A stretch of DNA of 64,000 bases from positions 33,954,991 through 34,018,990 of the forward strand of contig JAKCOZ010000007.1 of NCBI GenBank assembly GCA_022605955.1. The letters run 5' to 3'. This stretch comes from Rallus limicola. Taxonomy: Eukaryota; Chordata; Aves; Gruiformes; Rallidae. The notes beneath the pieces are model-generated. The model was not told where the DNA came from and did no database searches. It saw nothing but the letters and a program-made list of their open reading frames with translations. Each line of letters opens with the position of its first letter. The first letter of the stretch is position 1. Positions 26,166 to 37,737 of the stretch are shown here, in pieces. The position numbers and the translations under genes are program-made.

Positions 26166-26990
26166 CCTTTCTAAGAACTACTAAGTGAGGAACTAAAAAT
26201 TTAATCAGAATATTTATTACAACCTCAGGCTTTGTCTCTTGGTGGTAGCAGTGAGTTCAAATCCCATCATCCTTTTTACAGATGGATTTTGATGCTCATT
26301 GTTGCATTCTTTCCTAAAGTCACAAAAAAAACCCCATGAAGAAGTAATCTTTAGCTGTGATATTGCAGAGAAATCAGCCAGTCAGCACGATCTGACATGT
26401 CACATCATCTCCTTCCTTTCCACTAGTCCAGTTCATGCCATGTCCGCAGCATATCTCTGGAACTTTTGACAACTTGCTTAGGATTGAGGTCCGATGGCGA
26501 GTGGGGATGAAGGACACTGCTTTGCTCTGTCATTCCACCAAAGCTGGGGAAAGAGGTGACCAGCTGTTCCCTCCTGCCAGGCAACAACAGCTTTTATGAG
26601 GGTGAAAAAAAAATAAAAATCTCTGGATCTTATTCTTGCTCTCCACATTTTATGTTCAATACTGAAAAAAAAAGAAGCAGGTGACTAACCAGAAGTGTTT
26701 GAAGTCCAGCTGGGGCTGTTTGGAAGGATATATGTCGCCTGTAGTTGTGAAGTACTGAGGTGAAGGGGCAATTTAGAAGGTGGCTTCTTAATAAGTCAGT
26801 TTTTTTATAGCTTGAGTAGTTTAGCCTCTATCAAATTCATATCACCTGTTGTCCCTTATCAAGCACGCCTCTGATGGTTTTGATTCACTTAGTTCATTCA
26901 TTTTTACCATACAAATCAGCATTGGTGGGCCTAGTCTCATAAAAGCAGATCTCTAAGGCCCTCAGGGCACAGGAAACCAGCAAATGCATG
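26166..26990. other. Unique non-coding DNA flanking the microsatellite
   Basis: No gene or repeat family is recognised. Short A-runs occur near 26607 and 26667. Confidence 0.5.
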
Positions 26991-27040
26991 AAGAAGAAGA
27001 AAGAAAGAAAGAAGAAAGAAAGAAAGAAAGAAAGAAAAGA

Positions 27041-27109
<69 letters not shown>

Positions 27110-27146
27110 AGAAAGAAAGAAAGAAAGAAGAGAAAAGAAAGAATGA

Positions 27147-27198
<52 letters not shown>

Positions 27199-27246
27199 AG
27201 AAAGAAAGAAAGAAAGAAAGAAAAGAAAGAAAGAAAGAAAGAAGAA

Positions 27247-27300
<54 letters not shown>

Positions 27301-27466
27301 AAGAGAGAGAAAGAGAGAAAGAAGAAAAGAAAAGAAAGGAAGGAAGGAAGGAAGGAAGGAAGGAAGGAAGGAAGGAAGGAAGGAAGGAAGGAAGGAAGGA
27401 AGGAAGGAAGGAAGGAAGGAAGGAAGGAAGGAAGGAAGGAAGGAAGGAAGGAAGGAAGGAAGGAAG
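26991..27466. repeat. Compound (GAAA)n-(GGAA)n homopurine microsatellite
   Basis: A 476-bp purine tract on the plus strand. The left part (about 26991-27337) is mainly GAAA with GAA, AAAAG and GAGAGA interruptions. The right part (27338-27466, 129 bases) is about 32 uninterrupted GGAA copies. Only one pyrimidine (T at 27144) breaks it, so 27145-27466 is 322 bases of pure purine. The tract reads open in several frames (Lys/Glu/Arg repeats on plus, Phe/Leu/Ser/Pro repeats on minus). These frames are artefacts of the simple repeat and not genes. Long mirror-symmetric purine tracts can form triplex (H-) DNA, and the length is likely variable between individuals and hard to assemble. Confidence 0.99.
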
Positions 27467-29609
27467 CCATATGACCTAGCACAGGAAACAAATCTAATGA
27501 AGGAATGTCCCCAGCTTTCACAGGAAATTATTTTCATTTTATGCCATTTTCTGCCTCCATAAAAAGTAACAGACTTGACCTCCTGTGCTCCTACCTAACC
27601 TTTCGGCATCAAGGACTGGAGACAAGAAGTGTTGCCTCGACCAACAAGATGCTAATCCATTAACAGAGAACAGACTTTTTTCATCATGGGCAGCTTTACT
27701 GTCACACTGCAGCCAATATTTTCTGAAGCAGAGCTTAGTGGTAATGGGAATATTTGCTGGTTTATAACTAAACTGAGATATTTAAAAGGTGCTTCATTTT
27801 TAGAAAACTACTGAGCACTTGCTGTCTGGCAAACAGATCCCAACTGGAATATTCAGGATCACCAACTATTGCTTAAATACTGATAGGTTGTACTAAACAA
27901 CGTAGAGCAAGACTGTAATAAGTTACAGGCATTTCCAAGTAGGGAAGGTGGTTTAACTTGACACTTTTTGTCATACACATAATGCTGATTTTGTTTGGCT
28001 TTGATTTAGGGCAGAGGCTGAAATAACATTTTTATTTTCACTTCCTGTAGTCAGCACCCTAGTTTTCTTTAGCCTTGTGAAGGTGCTCAGTAATCTTCCT
28101 GCATAAGAAACCATGTATTCACTGCTTTTATTGCTAATATGACAATTAAAGAAGAAATTGAATTGTTTATGGCCTGATGCAAAGAAAAATAATCCCACAG
28201 TGTGATTAGTTTTTGCTGTTAATGCTGGACCTGTTGGTGATGCAAAATCTTGTGGGGTTTTTTCCCTCATGGTAGAAAAGCTCAAGAAGCTAGAAATAAC
28301 AGCAATAAAATTACTTGATGTCAAAATGTTATTTCTTAAAGTAAGTACTTCTGGAGATAATTTTGCAAAATGCCTTGGGTCAGGAGGTGAGTGCTCATGC
28401 ACGTCCCCCCTTCATTAGTTAGACATGTTAAAATTACAGAAAACAAGCCTCAGAAATGCAGTTCAAAGGAAGCTTTACAGGGAATCGATCATCAGCCTTT
28501 AAGAAATAACTTTTACTGCTCCATATTCAATCTCTTTCTGAAACTTTCTGTGACTCTCAAATTAACACCAGTGAAATGAATCTTTGTAAATTAATGATTT
28601 TAATGAGTGAACAAGAATCAATCAGTGTCCCTTGTTTCAAAGCCACTAATAAGAACTTAAACCAAGTATAAACCTCTGAGTCACAGTCTCTTGCTAATAA
28701 CATGCTTTTCTTTGAAGAGAATAATTAAATCATCACCACATTCCTTTTTCTCTGTATAACTTCCTGTATGATATGAATTTAGATCAAAACATACCCTTTC
28801 TCCCCTAAGGGTTCTTGTTATATCGCTTTAGAAAATTATTTCATGAATTACTTTTGTCCTTGAAGGCATACAAATCAGGCAAGGAAGTTAGCAGTGCTGA
28901 TTGATTGCCTGAAACTCAAAAGACTTGATAAGCCAGACACGCCCTAATATTTTACAGCTATGTTAACACAGATCTACAATAAGTCGTTATAAAGTAGGAG
29001 TTCTAAATATCCAGACACTGACACAAGGGGTACAACAGGCTTCACAGAGGAGTGGGGTATGTCAACAAAACAGCCATAACAAAAAACCACAGAACATCCG
29101 GATTGTATTTAGTAACTTAATATCCAACTCCAAAATATATATGAAATTGAGGCAGGCTCAAAGATGCTAGGGGAATAAAATTTTACCTTAAAAATGGTAT
29201 AAGACTCTCAGAAGAGCAAAAATCTAAGTGAAGAGAAAGCTACATTAGACTTTTTGTGTGACTGCGGACCTTGGGTCATAAAGGAAAAATGTATTATAGC
29301 TGGTTAAGATTACCGTTCTCCAGGTAAAGGTTGTTTGAACACAGAATGTGGAGAAAGATCAGAGGCAACCCAGGTCTCATAAAATGGTGATAATGGTGAC
29401 CTTTGTAACCTGCGTATAAACTGGTCAAATGTCACAATGGGAAAAGGTTAACAGAAGCAATTTCTTGATACCTTAAACTATTGCTTCTTGCAATAGCTAT
29501 TAACCTACTGTATTTCCATCTGCCAGTGTGTTTTTAGTTCAAACAGGTAGTGTATTATTACTAACAGCTGCATATCCAATATAGCTATGGGAGTTCATGG
29601 AGTATGTTG
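27467..29609. other. Unique non-coding DNA
   Basis: No gene is recognised. A 143-codon frame on the minus strand at 27971-28402 resembles no family I know and has no exon-like boundaries. Confidence 0.5.
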
Positions 29610-29755
29610 AGGTCAGAGCACCGGGGGAGTGAATAAAGTGCAGAACCACATGTAAGGTGACCTGGTTTCTATTCCCCGCCCTGCCAAAGATTTGCTGTTA
29701 CCTTGAATTCAGATTCATTGGCTTCTTTAGGCTTTTATCTTGCTATCTCAAAAGG
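29610..29755 (+). mobile_element. MIR-like SINE fossil, sense
   Basis: The sequence GGTCAGAGCACCGGGGGAGT, then GACCTGGTTTCTATTCCCCG, CCCTGCCAAAGATTTGCTGT and TACCTTGAATTCAGATTCAT keeps the order of a MIR-type tRNA-derived SINE (B-box-like GGTTCTATTCCC, then the CTCTGCCAC...CTGTGTGACCTTGGGCAA core). It is strongly diverged, and the end past about 29720 is uncertain. A search against amniote MIR consensus sequences is needed to settle it. Confidence 0.5.
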
Positions 29756-31633
29756 AGTTTTGTCCACTCATTGAAGGCTCCGGGAGTATAAAGTCACTGA
29801 TACGTAGGGAATTTTGAGATAGCAATGGTCAGTAGAAGTGCAAAACATCACTATCCATGCTGAACAGATACTGTTTATGGTCTGTGAGTGCCTTCAAAAA
29901 GGAAGTCGTCTTTCAGCAGATGGTCTAAATCAACAACATTGTCTCCAATTAGACTAAAAATACCATGACTGAGACCAAATACATGAAGTTCACTCAGTCA
30001 TTGACATCATGGCAGATTAATCTTCTTTAACAAGGGAAAAGCATATTCTTACTTCAAGTGGTGATGGAAAGAGTCTGAGAACGCTCAGCATAGTGTCAGG
30101 AGCTTCAGCAAACTGTTTTTGTGCTTGCCACGGTGCACAGATGGAGAGAGAGCTGGACATCCTAACTCCCTGTGGGAAGGAATCTGCAAACTATGAGCAT
30201 TTAGTTCCTCATAATGCATGACTCCAACTATCAGCTGGTCAACAGGTTTTCTTCTGCCACATAGAAGAGGGACCCCTTTGTTCAACATTACGGCTTTGCT
30301 TTGGTTGTCAAGCCATGAAGTTAAGCTCACAGCTCTATGCTGAACACAAACTCCCCCAAACTCTCACACTCTCTTTCTACTTTCAACAAACTAGCTCCCA
30401 CCTCTGGATCCTGTTTGTGTACCATTCCCAAAAAACATGATCTATATCCCCAAAAACATGAACTATATCCCCGAATCTCAGCTTTCTATTTCTATCCTGG
30501 TTTGTTGATCACTTTACACCCCATCTTTAAAATGTGTTTCTTTCTTCTTAGGCTTGAGGCTGTTGATTTGACACTTGAAATGTCTGTGTATAAGTGCAAA
30601 GTTGCAACCTCACACAAAATAGATTGCACATACATTTTTCATATGTGTATACTATTTGACTCTTTCATGCTGTACAATTAATGCCACCTACAGCCATGAA
30701 TTCTGAGGAGCTTTTATTTTTGAAATACGTGCACTAAAATTCCACTTAGTAGATTTGTCTTCCTATAGCTTGAGCCAAATGACCAAAACGAGAGCCCTGA
30801 TTCATCTCTGATCACTGACAATAAATTTTCTTGCTGGATTCAGCTTAGTGCAACCAGAACCTATTTTTGGGGAGAAGGAACATTGTCTCTTTCTGGGCTA
30901 CTGCCCTGGGAAAGGGGGAATTTTGCAGACTGGTATGCATTTCTTTAAAGAGTGCCTTTTCTTTTTAATTATGTTTAAAAATGGAAGGAAGTGCAAACAA
31001 AGCTTTCAAATACGGATATGTAGAAATAGGATTTCAAATCTATTTTGAGTCTGTTCCTACAAAGAATAAGTGGATGCATAGCTTTGTGGAGACTCATGCC
31101 TTGTGCTCAGTTTCTGCACATTCTAAGCTCAAGTAGGATCAGACCTTTCACTTGGAAACAGACATGTTCTCATGCCATAGAAGATGGAGGGACCTTCAGC
31201 TAATTGTCTTTCCACCCAGTGCTGTATTTTTTTTATAGGAGGCAAAGTGAATTGCCTTAGCTGGAAAATATTAGCACTTAAATTGGCAAGAGATGAGATA
31301 AATTAAAGGAAGAAGTATATATACAGCAGCATGTATGTTTATACATATGCAGTTACAACTGCAGATGCATTCAAAAATCTGGGCCCTTTATTACATAACT
31401 GTTAAAATGTAAATTCAGCTTCCTGTTTGCTTCAGTGCCATCCCAGAGACCACATGCTTCATTTATGAACATTCTTGTCCAAGAGCTGCCACAAGCTAGA
31501 AAGACAATAACTGGACCTTGCATTGGGAAATCTGGATGCAAACATGATGTATATCCATTTCTTTTTGCACATATGATCTGTGTACATGCACAGTGACTGA
31601 CTGCACCAGAACAGCACTGCTTATTTCTTCTAA
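29756..31633. other. Unique non-coding DNA with a 21-bp tandem duplication
   Basis: No gene is recognised. At 30426-30467 a 21-bp unit (TCCCAAAAAACATGATCTAT...) occurs twice in tandem with two mismatches. Otherwise AT-rich sequence without identifiable features. Confidence 0.55.
30426..30467. repeat. 21-bp tandem duplication
   Basis: Two adjacent 21-base units, 30426-30446 and 30447-30467, differ at two positions. This is a small local duplication. Confidence 0.9.
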
Positions 31634-32222
31634 TCATAGAATCACAGTATGCTTTGGGTTGGAAGGCACCTTAGAAATCTTGTTCCAATCCCCTGCCATA
31701 GTCAGGGACACCCTCCAATAGACCAGGTGGCTCAAAGCCCCATACAACCCGGCCTTGAACACTGCCAGGGAGGAGGCAGCCACAGCTTCCCTGTGCAACC
31801 TGTGCAGGGCCTCACCTCCCTCACAGTGAATTTTTTTTCCTTATATCTAGTCTAAATCTACCCTCTTCCAGCTTATAGCCATTACCTCTTATCCTATCAT
31901 TACATGCCCTTGTAAAAGATCCCTCACCAGCTTTTCTATGAGTCTCTTCCAGTTACTGGAAGGCCACTATAAGGTCCCCCTGGAGCCTTCTCTTCTCCAG
32001 GCTGAACAAGGCCAACGCTCTCAGCCTGTTCTCATATGAGAGGTGCTCCAGCTTTCTGATCATCTTTTTGGCCTCCTCCGGACCTGCTCCAACATCTCCA
32101 TGTCCTTCTTATGTTGGGGACCCTGGAGCTGGACGCAGTACTGCAGATGGTGTCTCTCAAGCACAGAGTACAGGGTCAGAATCACCTCCCTCAACGTGCT
32201 GGCCATTCTTCTCTTGTGCCTT
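31634..32222 (-). mobile_element. CR1 LINE, 5'-truncated
   Basis: The plus strand is the reverse complement of a CR1 3' half. It starts with the tail (AATCATAGAATCACAGTATG, TTGGGTTGGAAGGCACCTTA) and runs through CTCTTCTCCAGGCTGAACAA (about 31990), ATGAGAGGTGCTCCAGCTTT and CTGCAGATGGTGTCTCTCAA to about 32222. The minus strand keeps pieces of ORF2 such as MASTLREVILTLYSVLERHH and [16 protein letters not shown], with stops between blocks. Homology ends in a GC-richer segment I cannot assign. Confidence 0.9.
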
Positions 32223-33876
32223 GCTAATGTAGCAGTGGATCCATATTCACCAGGTCTTTGCCTTACCTCCTCACAGATTACTACCTCCCCAGGGAATGGT
32301 CCAGTGCTCTTCTGGGACATGATTTCATGCCCAGAAATCAGGACAGCCTTAGGTATTGTGCCCTGCTACTTACATTGGTTCCCTCCAGTGTGTCCATGCT
32401 GCCTGCAGTCACCTGCTACCCTTTCAACCCTCAGGCTGCCAGAGCTGAGGACCAGGAGGTTGTATCACCCGCCTCCTTTCTCCTGTAGAGCTCTCAGCCA
32501 AGGAGAAAATCTTGTCTCATGACTTGTTTTAAGATATGTGAGTGGAATCTGTAGAAGTTGGAGAAGGTTGCAGCTTCTAAAGTGGGTCTGTATAATATGC
32601 TGCTCTTCACAACAGAATAAACAAATTTATGAGAGAATATAAATACAGTGCCTATAAAGACATTTCACAGTCACTTTTTAGAGTATGATTGCTCTTTAAA
32701 ATATTTAGAGGTATTTTTAAATATTTTATTGGATATCCTGGTTTACAAGTAAGTGCCTAAAAACCTCACAATGTAATGCTTGACATTTTCCTGCCAATAT
32801 CTCTAGCTTCTAGTGTTTCAAACTGTGTTTCAGCAATAATATCAACTGAGTTTATTCAGCTCAGTTTGCATCCTCTGGAACAGATGTGAAAAGCCAGAAT
32901 GAAGATTCCAGTAGAGTAATGCATACATTAGTACCAGCCAAAAAAACAGGAATCCTTCTATTTAGAAAAAAAAAAGGGGGGGGGGGGGGAGGAGCAAGAC
33001 GAAAAAACCCACCCTTTTGGGGGAAGGAAGAAAATACTAGTCATACATTGGAATGGAAATTCAAGACTATGAAATTTGACATGCAAACTGTCTCTCTTCC
33101 CTTTGTAGATAGTTTGTATTATTAATTATTCACTGGAGAGAAGTCTGACATTTAAAGATTGCATTATTCGTATGTATCCTAATTTTTAGATGAGACAGGT
33201 TGCACTTTTTTTTCTTCAATCTCTGTCTCAGTGTCTCAGGGCTGTAATGAAATAACTCCTAAAAAAAAAGGAAGCAGTGTCTTTGTTTTATAGTATGTGA
33301 TAGCCAGTGGGGAAGTCAATTCACCTGGGAAACTGAAGAAAGTGAGGCCATCTTAGCATCTTTTAAAAAACATTGCTACTTCAGTTTGTTTCTGCTGAGC
33401 CACAGCCTCAGTAACTGCTTGTGTATTTTGCTGTTTCTGTGGTTCAGGAGAGATGAAAATAGATTTTACCGTGGAATGGAAACTCCAAGGATTTGTATAA
33501 ATTGCAACATCTCAGAAGAGGAGATGAAACTTGTTAAAATGTGCTAATGAGATTGCAAGTAATCAGAACCTGTAGTTCAAATTCCTGCCCTGGATTAGAA
33601 AGAGAGTTACTGTAAAAATGGTTAGTCTCTCATGAGAAGTCTAGCCTTGACTTCTCATCATTCATGAGAAATTCTTCTGAGAAGTGTTCAACTGGTTCAA
33701 AATGCTAAGACAGTGTGACACAGGTGATTCCTCACCTAGGGTACCATGCTGAGTTCAAGCCACAGTGCAGTCAGTTGTAAATATTCTTCCAATTCAGTCT
33801 GGTGTCAAGAGGAAATATTGCAAACAGCACTTAATATAGGGCTGGTGACTCGGCTTTGCCACAGAGGTCCAGGTTT
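32223..33876. other. Unassigned DNA: GC-richer patch, then unique sequence
   Basis: From 32223 to about 32490 the base composition is clearly richer in G+C than the surroundings and is not CR1 as far as I can tell. It borders the CR1 truncation point. The remainder is AT-rich unique DNA and contains a run of 10 A followed by 14 G at 32966-32989. Confidence 0.45.
32966..32989. repeat. A10-G14 homopolymer junction
   Basis: Ten A (32966-32975) are followed directly by fourteen G (32976-32989), then AGGAG. A G-run of this length can form intermolecular G-quadruplexes or slip during replication, and sequencing errors are likely in such a run. Confidence 0.9.
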
Positions 33877-33929
33877 AATGGTTGGACTTGATGATCTTAA
33901 AGGTCTTTTGTAACCAAAATGATTCTAAG
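33877..33929 (+). mobile_element. CR1 LINE tail relic
   Basis: Only the terminal 3' UTR of a CR1 copy remains: AATGGTTGGACTTGATGATC, TTAAAGGTCTTTTGTAACC, then AAAATGATTCTAA. No coding part. Confidence 0.85.
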
Positions 33930-34910
33930 TGTACTTCCTTCAGATGAAGGAGAAAAAAGAACCCAGGCTCCTTCTGCACAGATCCTAGATAAAGATTTGA
34001 CCCTGAGAACCTTGGTTAGAATGGAATGTCTTTCTCAGTTGTTCCATAAATTAGGTTCTCTATTAATCCACCCTTATCTCCCCACCACCACCCAGAAAAA
34101 AACACAACTTATTAGTGCATTTACATTTAAAATACCTAAATCATTATTGCTGCCTAATAACTACTAGTTTACAGGGAATTTAAAAAAGAAAAAAAAGTAA
34201 TTCTATTATTTTTTCCAGTCCAAATTACATGTGGTAGTTGCTATGTGATTCTGAGTTTCTGCTCAGTTTCTAGAGGACAGCAGGAATTTCACTGGCCAGT
34301 TGGGGAGGTAAATCACTCTTTTTAGCTTTGGACCTCTATGTTGTAGCACCTGTGGGGCCATAAGATGTGTAGGCAGTGAAAGAAATTTGCTTGAATCTAT
34401 GTGGTGCTTCTTTGGCATCAATTTCTGGTGAGGACATTATATACATTGGAGTCCCTAAGGCTGGGGCTTGAGAGGAAAAGAAATTGTGCTACAGTGAAGC
34501 AGAGAAGGTAAATGCTGCCTCTGCTCCTGACAGCAGATGTAGGCACACTGGTGGCTTGTGAGAGACTGAGAGCAAAGGCCTGTGAGAAACCTGGGCTCCT
34601 CAAATAGTGGTGAAACAGAAGTGCATCTAGTGAAGAGCACCTGGTAAGCCTCCAGGCAGATCGTTACTGTCAAACAATGGAAATGTTGTTAAAAGTGAGT
34701 GAAAATGAAGTCAGAGAACAGCTCATTGTTGTTCATCTCCAGACAGCCCTTTGTGGTAAAGGCCCTGACAGAGCAATAATGCTGACAATGCACTCCAGAT
34801 TTTCAGAACAGCAGCCAGATTTGAGAACTTCAGATCCTCAAGCTTCACTGTCAGATCACTGAATGATCCTTTCTTAAGTCCTGGTTTAGTCTCATTTGCC
34901 TCTTTTCAAA
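33930..34910. other. Unique non-coding DNA
   Basis: No gene or repeat family is recognised in this spacer between two CR1 pieces. Confidence 0.5.
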
Positions 34911-35360
34911 TCAAAGAATGTCTTAGGTTGGAAGGACCTTTAAAGGTCATCTAGTCCAAACCCCCCTTCAGTAAGCAGGGACATCCTCACTAGATCAGGT
35001 CACTCAGAGCCCCATCAAGCCTGACCTTGAATATTTCCAGGGATGGGACCTCCACTACCTCTCTGGGTAACCTGTTCCAGTGATCCACCACCCTTATACT
35101 GAAGAACTTTTTCCTAATATCCAACCTAAACCTATCCTTTTCTAGTTTAAAACCAACACCCCTCATCCTACTGCTACATGCCCTCATGGACAGTTCTTTC
35201 CCAGCTTTCTTAGAGGCACCTTTCAGGTACTGGAAGGCCGCTATAAGGTCCCTCCCAGAGCCATCTCTTCTCCAGGCTGAACAAGCCCAACTCTCTCAGC
35301 CTGTCTTCACAGGAGAGGTGCTCTAGACCTTTGATCATTTTTGTGATCCTCTTCTAGATG
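34911..35360 (-). mobile_element. CR1 LINE, 5'-truncated
   Basis: Reverse-complement CR1: tail TCTTAGGTTGGAAGGACCTT (about 34921), CTAGATCAGGTCACTCAGAG, CCTGTTCCAGTGATCCACCA, TTTTTCCTAATATCCAACCT and CTCTTCTCCAGGCTGAACAA up to GATCCTCTTCTAGA near 35360. The minus strand keeps the ORF2 C-terminus in 34990-35187 ([40 protein letters not shown]). It closely matches the copy at 61530-61849, so both belong to one subfamily. Confidence 0.93.
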
Positions 35361-35390
35361 GTGACAGCACCTCTGAATTGTATTTAGGAG

Positions 35391-35413
35391 AAAAAAAAAA
35401 AAAAAAAAAAAAA
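35391..35413. repeat. A23 homopolymer
   Basis: An uninterrupted run of 23 A, about 30 bp beyond the truncated 5' end of the minus-strand CR1. CR1 elements do not end in poly(A), and this end is not the element's 3' end, so the run is unlikely to be a retrotransposon tail of that copy. Confidence 0.97.
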
Positions 35414-36972
35414 GCAGCTGCTTTTTGCCACCAGAAAAGGGAGTGAAAAAATTTAAGAAACTGTGCAGACACCAAGGTCAGTGAAGAAAAGCAGGTGTGT
35501 GTATAATGTAATTTTTTTTGTTTAATTTTTAGTGTGTGTTGAGTCTGTTTTGCCCATGACACTGATTGCAGAATGATCTCTCCCTGTCTTTATCTCGACT
35601 CCTAAACCTCTCAATCCATATTTTCTCCCCTGCTTAGCTGGAAAGGGGAGTGATAGAGCAACTTTTGTGGGCATCTGGCCTTTTTTTAAAGCTGCTTGAG
35701 AATGTTTTCCAAGTGCTTTAAAGGAAAAAGGTATTTGCATTCATGTTGGCCTTCAATATTCACACGTTTTGGGGAAGTAAGTGTTTGGGGTCATAACTGA
35801 TTAATGTGACCAGCCTTTCTCGGCTTTTCATCAGCAGCAATTCTTTCCCAAAACAGGTCCTGAAGAACAGCCATGTAAAGAAGCACAGATTAAAAAAATT
35901 CCTGTATCTCTTGAAGATGAAAGAAAAAGAGGAGATGTTTATAATTACCTGACTTAGACCAGTTTCACACTCAGGCATGGATGCTAAGTCTGTTAACATT
36001 AAAGGAAGTTTCCTAAGTGGATGTGGGTAGAGAAGAAACGAATCCGTTGCGATGCAAAAACTCTGTGGGCACTGTCCTCTGAATATTCCCACAAGATCAA
36101 CACACCAAACTGTGAATACCAAACTGTGTTTTTAAAAATACAAAATCAAAAGAGTTGAGCCTTAAGCCAAACTTTGGATCTGGAAACCTCTGTAATTTGA
36201 GGTAAATTGAATCACTATCTGAACACTGTGGCTCAGACCTCTTCCTAAAATATAACAGTTGACCTCCATCTGCCCTTAGTGTGTCCTCTACTCTGATGAC
36301 TGGATCTCCTTCACTTGCTGCCTCAGAACAAGGTTGTACCAGAGAGCTCAGAGATGATGAAAAGTAGAAGAAGCAGGAGTCTTTTTAATGTTATTCTACA
36401 GTATGTTTTTCTTATTAGAGCCTGAAGAAATTTTAGTATTCAGTCTTGGTGTTGTTCCATCATTATGTCTTATCTTTTGAATAAATGCACAATAATAATA
36501 ATAACCACAACTTTCAGTGATGTTTATTACTATTTGCACTAAAACTGTTGTGTTAAAATTAACACCTTTATTTTTATGATGTATCATCAAGATCTACTTG
36601 TCACTACCTATTGTAGTGATTAAATAAACAAATATTCCACCACAATTTCCACCGTTTCCAAATTTTTGCAATGATTTTTGGTTTCATCCACCATGCAGTA
36701 TTACATTCTCTGTTGAAAGCCCCTGGATCTTCTTTTACTATGTCTAGGAAGCCTCAGAATAACATGTTTACCACAAGCTAAAAGAGTTTACATTTCAAGG
36801 AGCCAAGACAGTTGTAGAGTTACTTTATTTCTGTGGCACTTGATTTGCCTTAGAAAGTTGGGAATTATCTTATATTTATGTTAGAAATGTTTTTGTGATG
36901 GGGCTTTAAACAGGTTCATGGAGTCAGTGTTCTGCAGATCCTTCAAAGTAGTCTGCTGGTTTTGTTGCCTAT
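35414..36972. other. Unique non-coding DNA
   Basis: No gene is recognised. A 120-codon frame on the minus strand at 35760-36122 is rich in Phe, Leu and Cys and resembles nothing I know. A short AAT trinucleotide run lies near 36490-36503. Confidence 0.5.
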
Positions 36973-37737
36973 GATAGTGAGCTTGACAAGCTTGAGAGAT
37001 TGGCTCATGCAAACTGTATGAAGTTCAACAAGGCCAAGTGCAAGGTCCTGCACATGGGTTGGGGCAATCCTAAACACAACTAAAGGCTGGGTGGAGAATG
37101 GATAGAGAACAGACCTGAGGAAAAGGGCTTAGGGGTGTTGGTGGAAGAGAAGCTCAACATGACCCGGCAACGTGCACTTGCAGCCCAGCAACTGTATCCT
37201 GGGCTGCATCAAAACCAGCATGTCCAACAGGTTGAGGGAGGTGATTCTGCCACTCTACTTTGCACTCAGGAGACTTACCTGGAGTACTGTGTCCAGCTCT
37301 GCGGTCACCAGTACAAGAAAGATGTAAGTCCAGAGAAGGCCACAAAGATTGTCAGAGGGCTAGAGCACCTCTCCTATGAAGACAGGCTGAGAGAGTTGGG
37401 ATCATCTCGTCATGGAGAAGAGACCTTATATCAGACTTCCAGTACCTAAAGGAACCCTACAGAAAAGCTGGAGAGGGAATTTTTACAAGGGCGTGGGGTG
37501 ATAGGACAAGGAGTAATGGGTTTAAACTAAAAGAGGGGAGATTTAGATTAGACATTATGAAAAAACTCTTAACGGTGAGGGTGGTGAGACAGAGGAACAA
37601 GTGTCCCAGAGAGATTGTCTATGCCCCCTCCCTGCAGTGTTCAAGGCCAGATTGGATGGGGCTTTGAGCAATTTTGTCTAGTAGAGGGTGTCCCTGCAGT
37701 GGGTTGGAACTAGATGAGATTTGAGGTTCCTTCCAAC
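36973..37737 (+). mobile_element. CR1 LINE, 5'-truncated, split by a later insertion
   Basis: CR1 homology starts near 36973 (CTTGACAAGCTTGAGAGATT), passes TTCAACAAGGCCAAGTGCAA and TCCTGCACATGGGTTGGGGC, and encodes decayed ORF2 blocks such as [18 protein letters not shown] (about 37349-37402). The 3' UTR (GTCCCTGCAGTGGGTTGGAA, TTGAGGTTCCTTCCAAC) stops at 37737 before the expected terminal repeats. The missing end (CAAACCATTTTGTGATTCTA and ATTCTGTGAT) lies 849 bp further on. Frameshifting deletions are present near 37185 and 37322. Confidence 0.92.

Noticed and set aside
26937..27562. Three overlapping frames of about 190 codons (Lys/Glu/Arg-rich on plus, Phe/Leu/Ser/Pro-rich on minus)
   Set aside because: They are translations of the GAAA/GGAA microsatellite, which has few stop codons in most frames. 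There is no unique protein sequence beyond the repeat flanks.
27971..28402. 143-codon minus-strand frame
   Set aside because: Composition and lack of domains fit a chance frame. One or two frames of this length are expected in a window of this size and GC content.
35361..35413. A23 run as a poly(A) tail of a retrocopy
   Set aside because: It lies beyond the truncated 5' side of a minus-strand CR1, CR1 does not use poly(A) tails, and no retrocopied gene sequence is recognised beside it.
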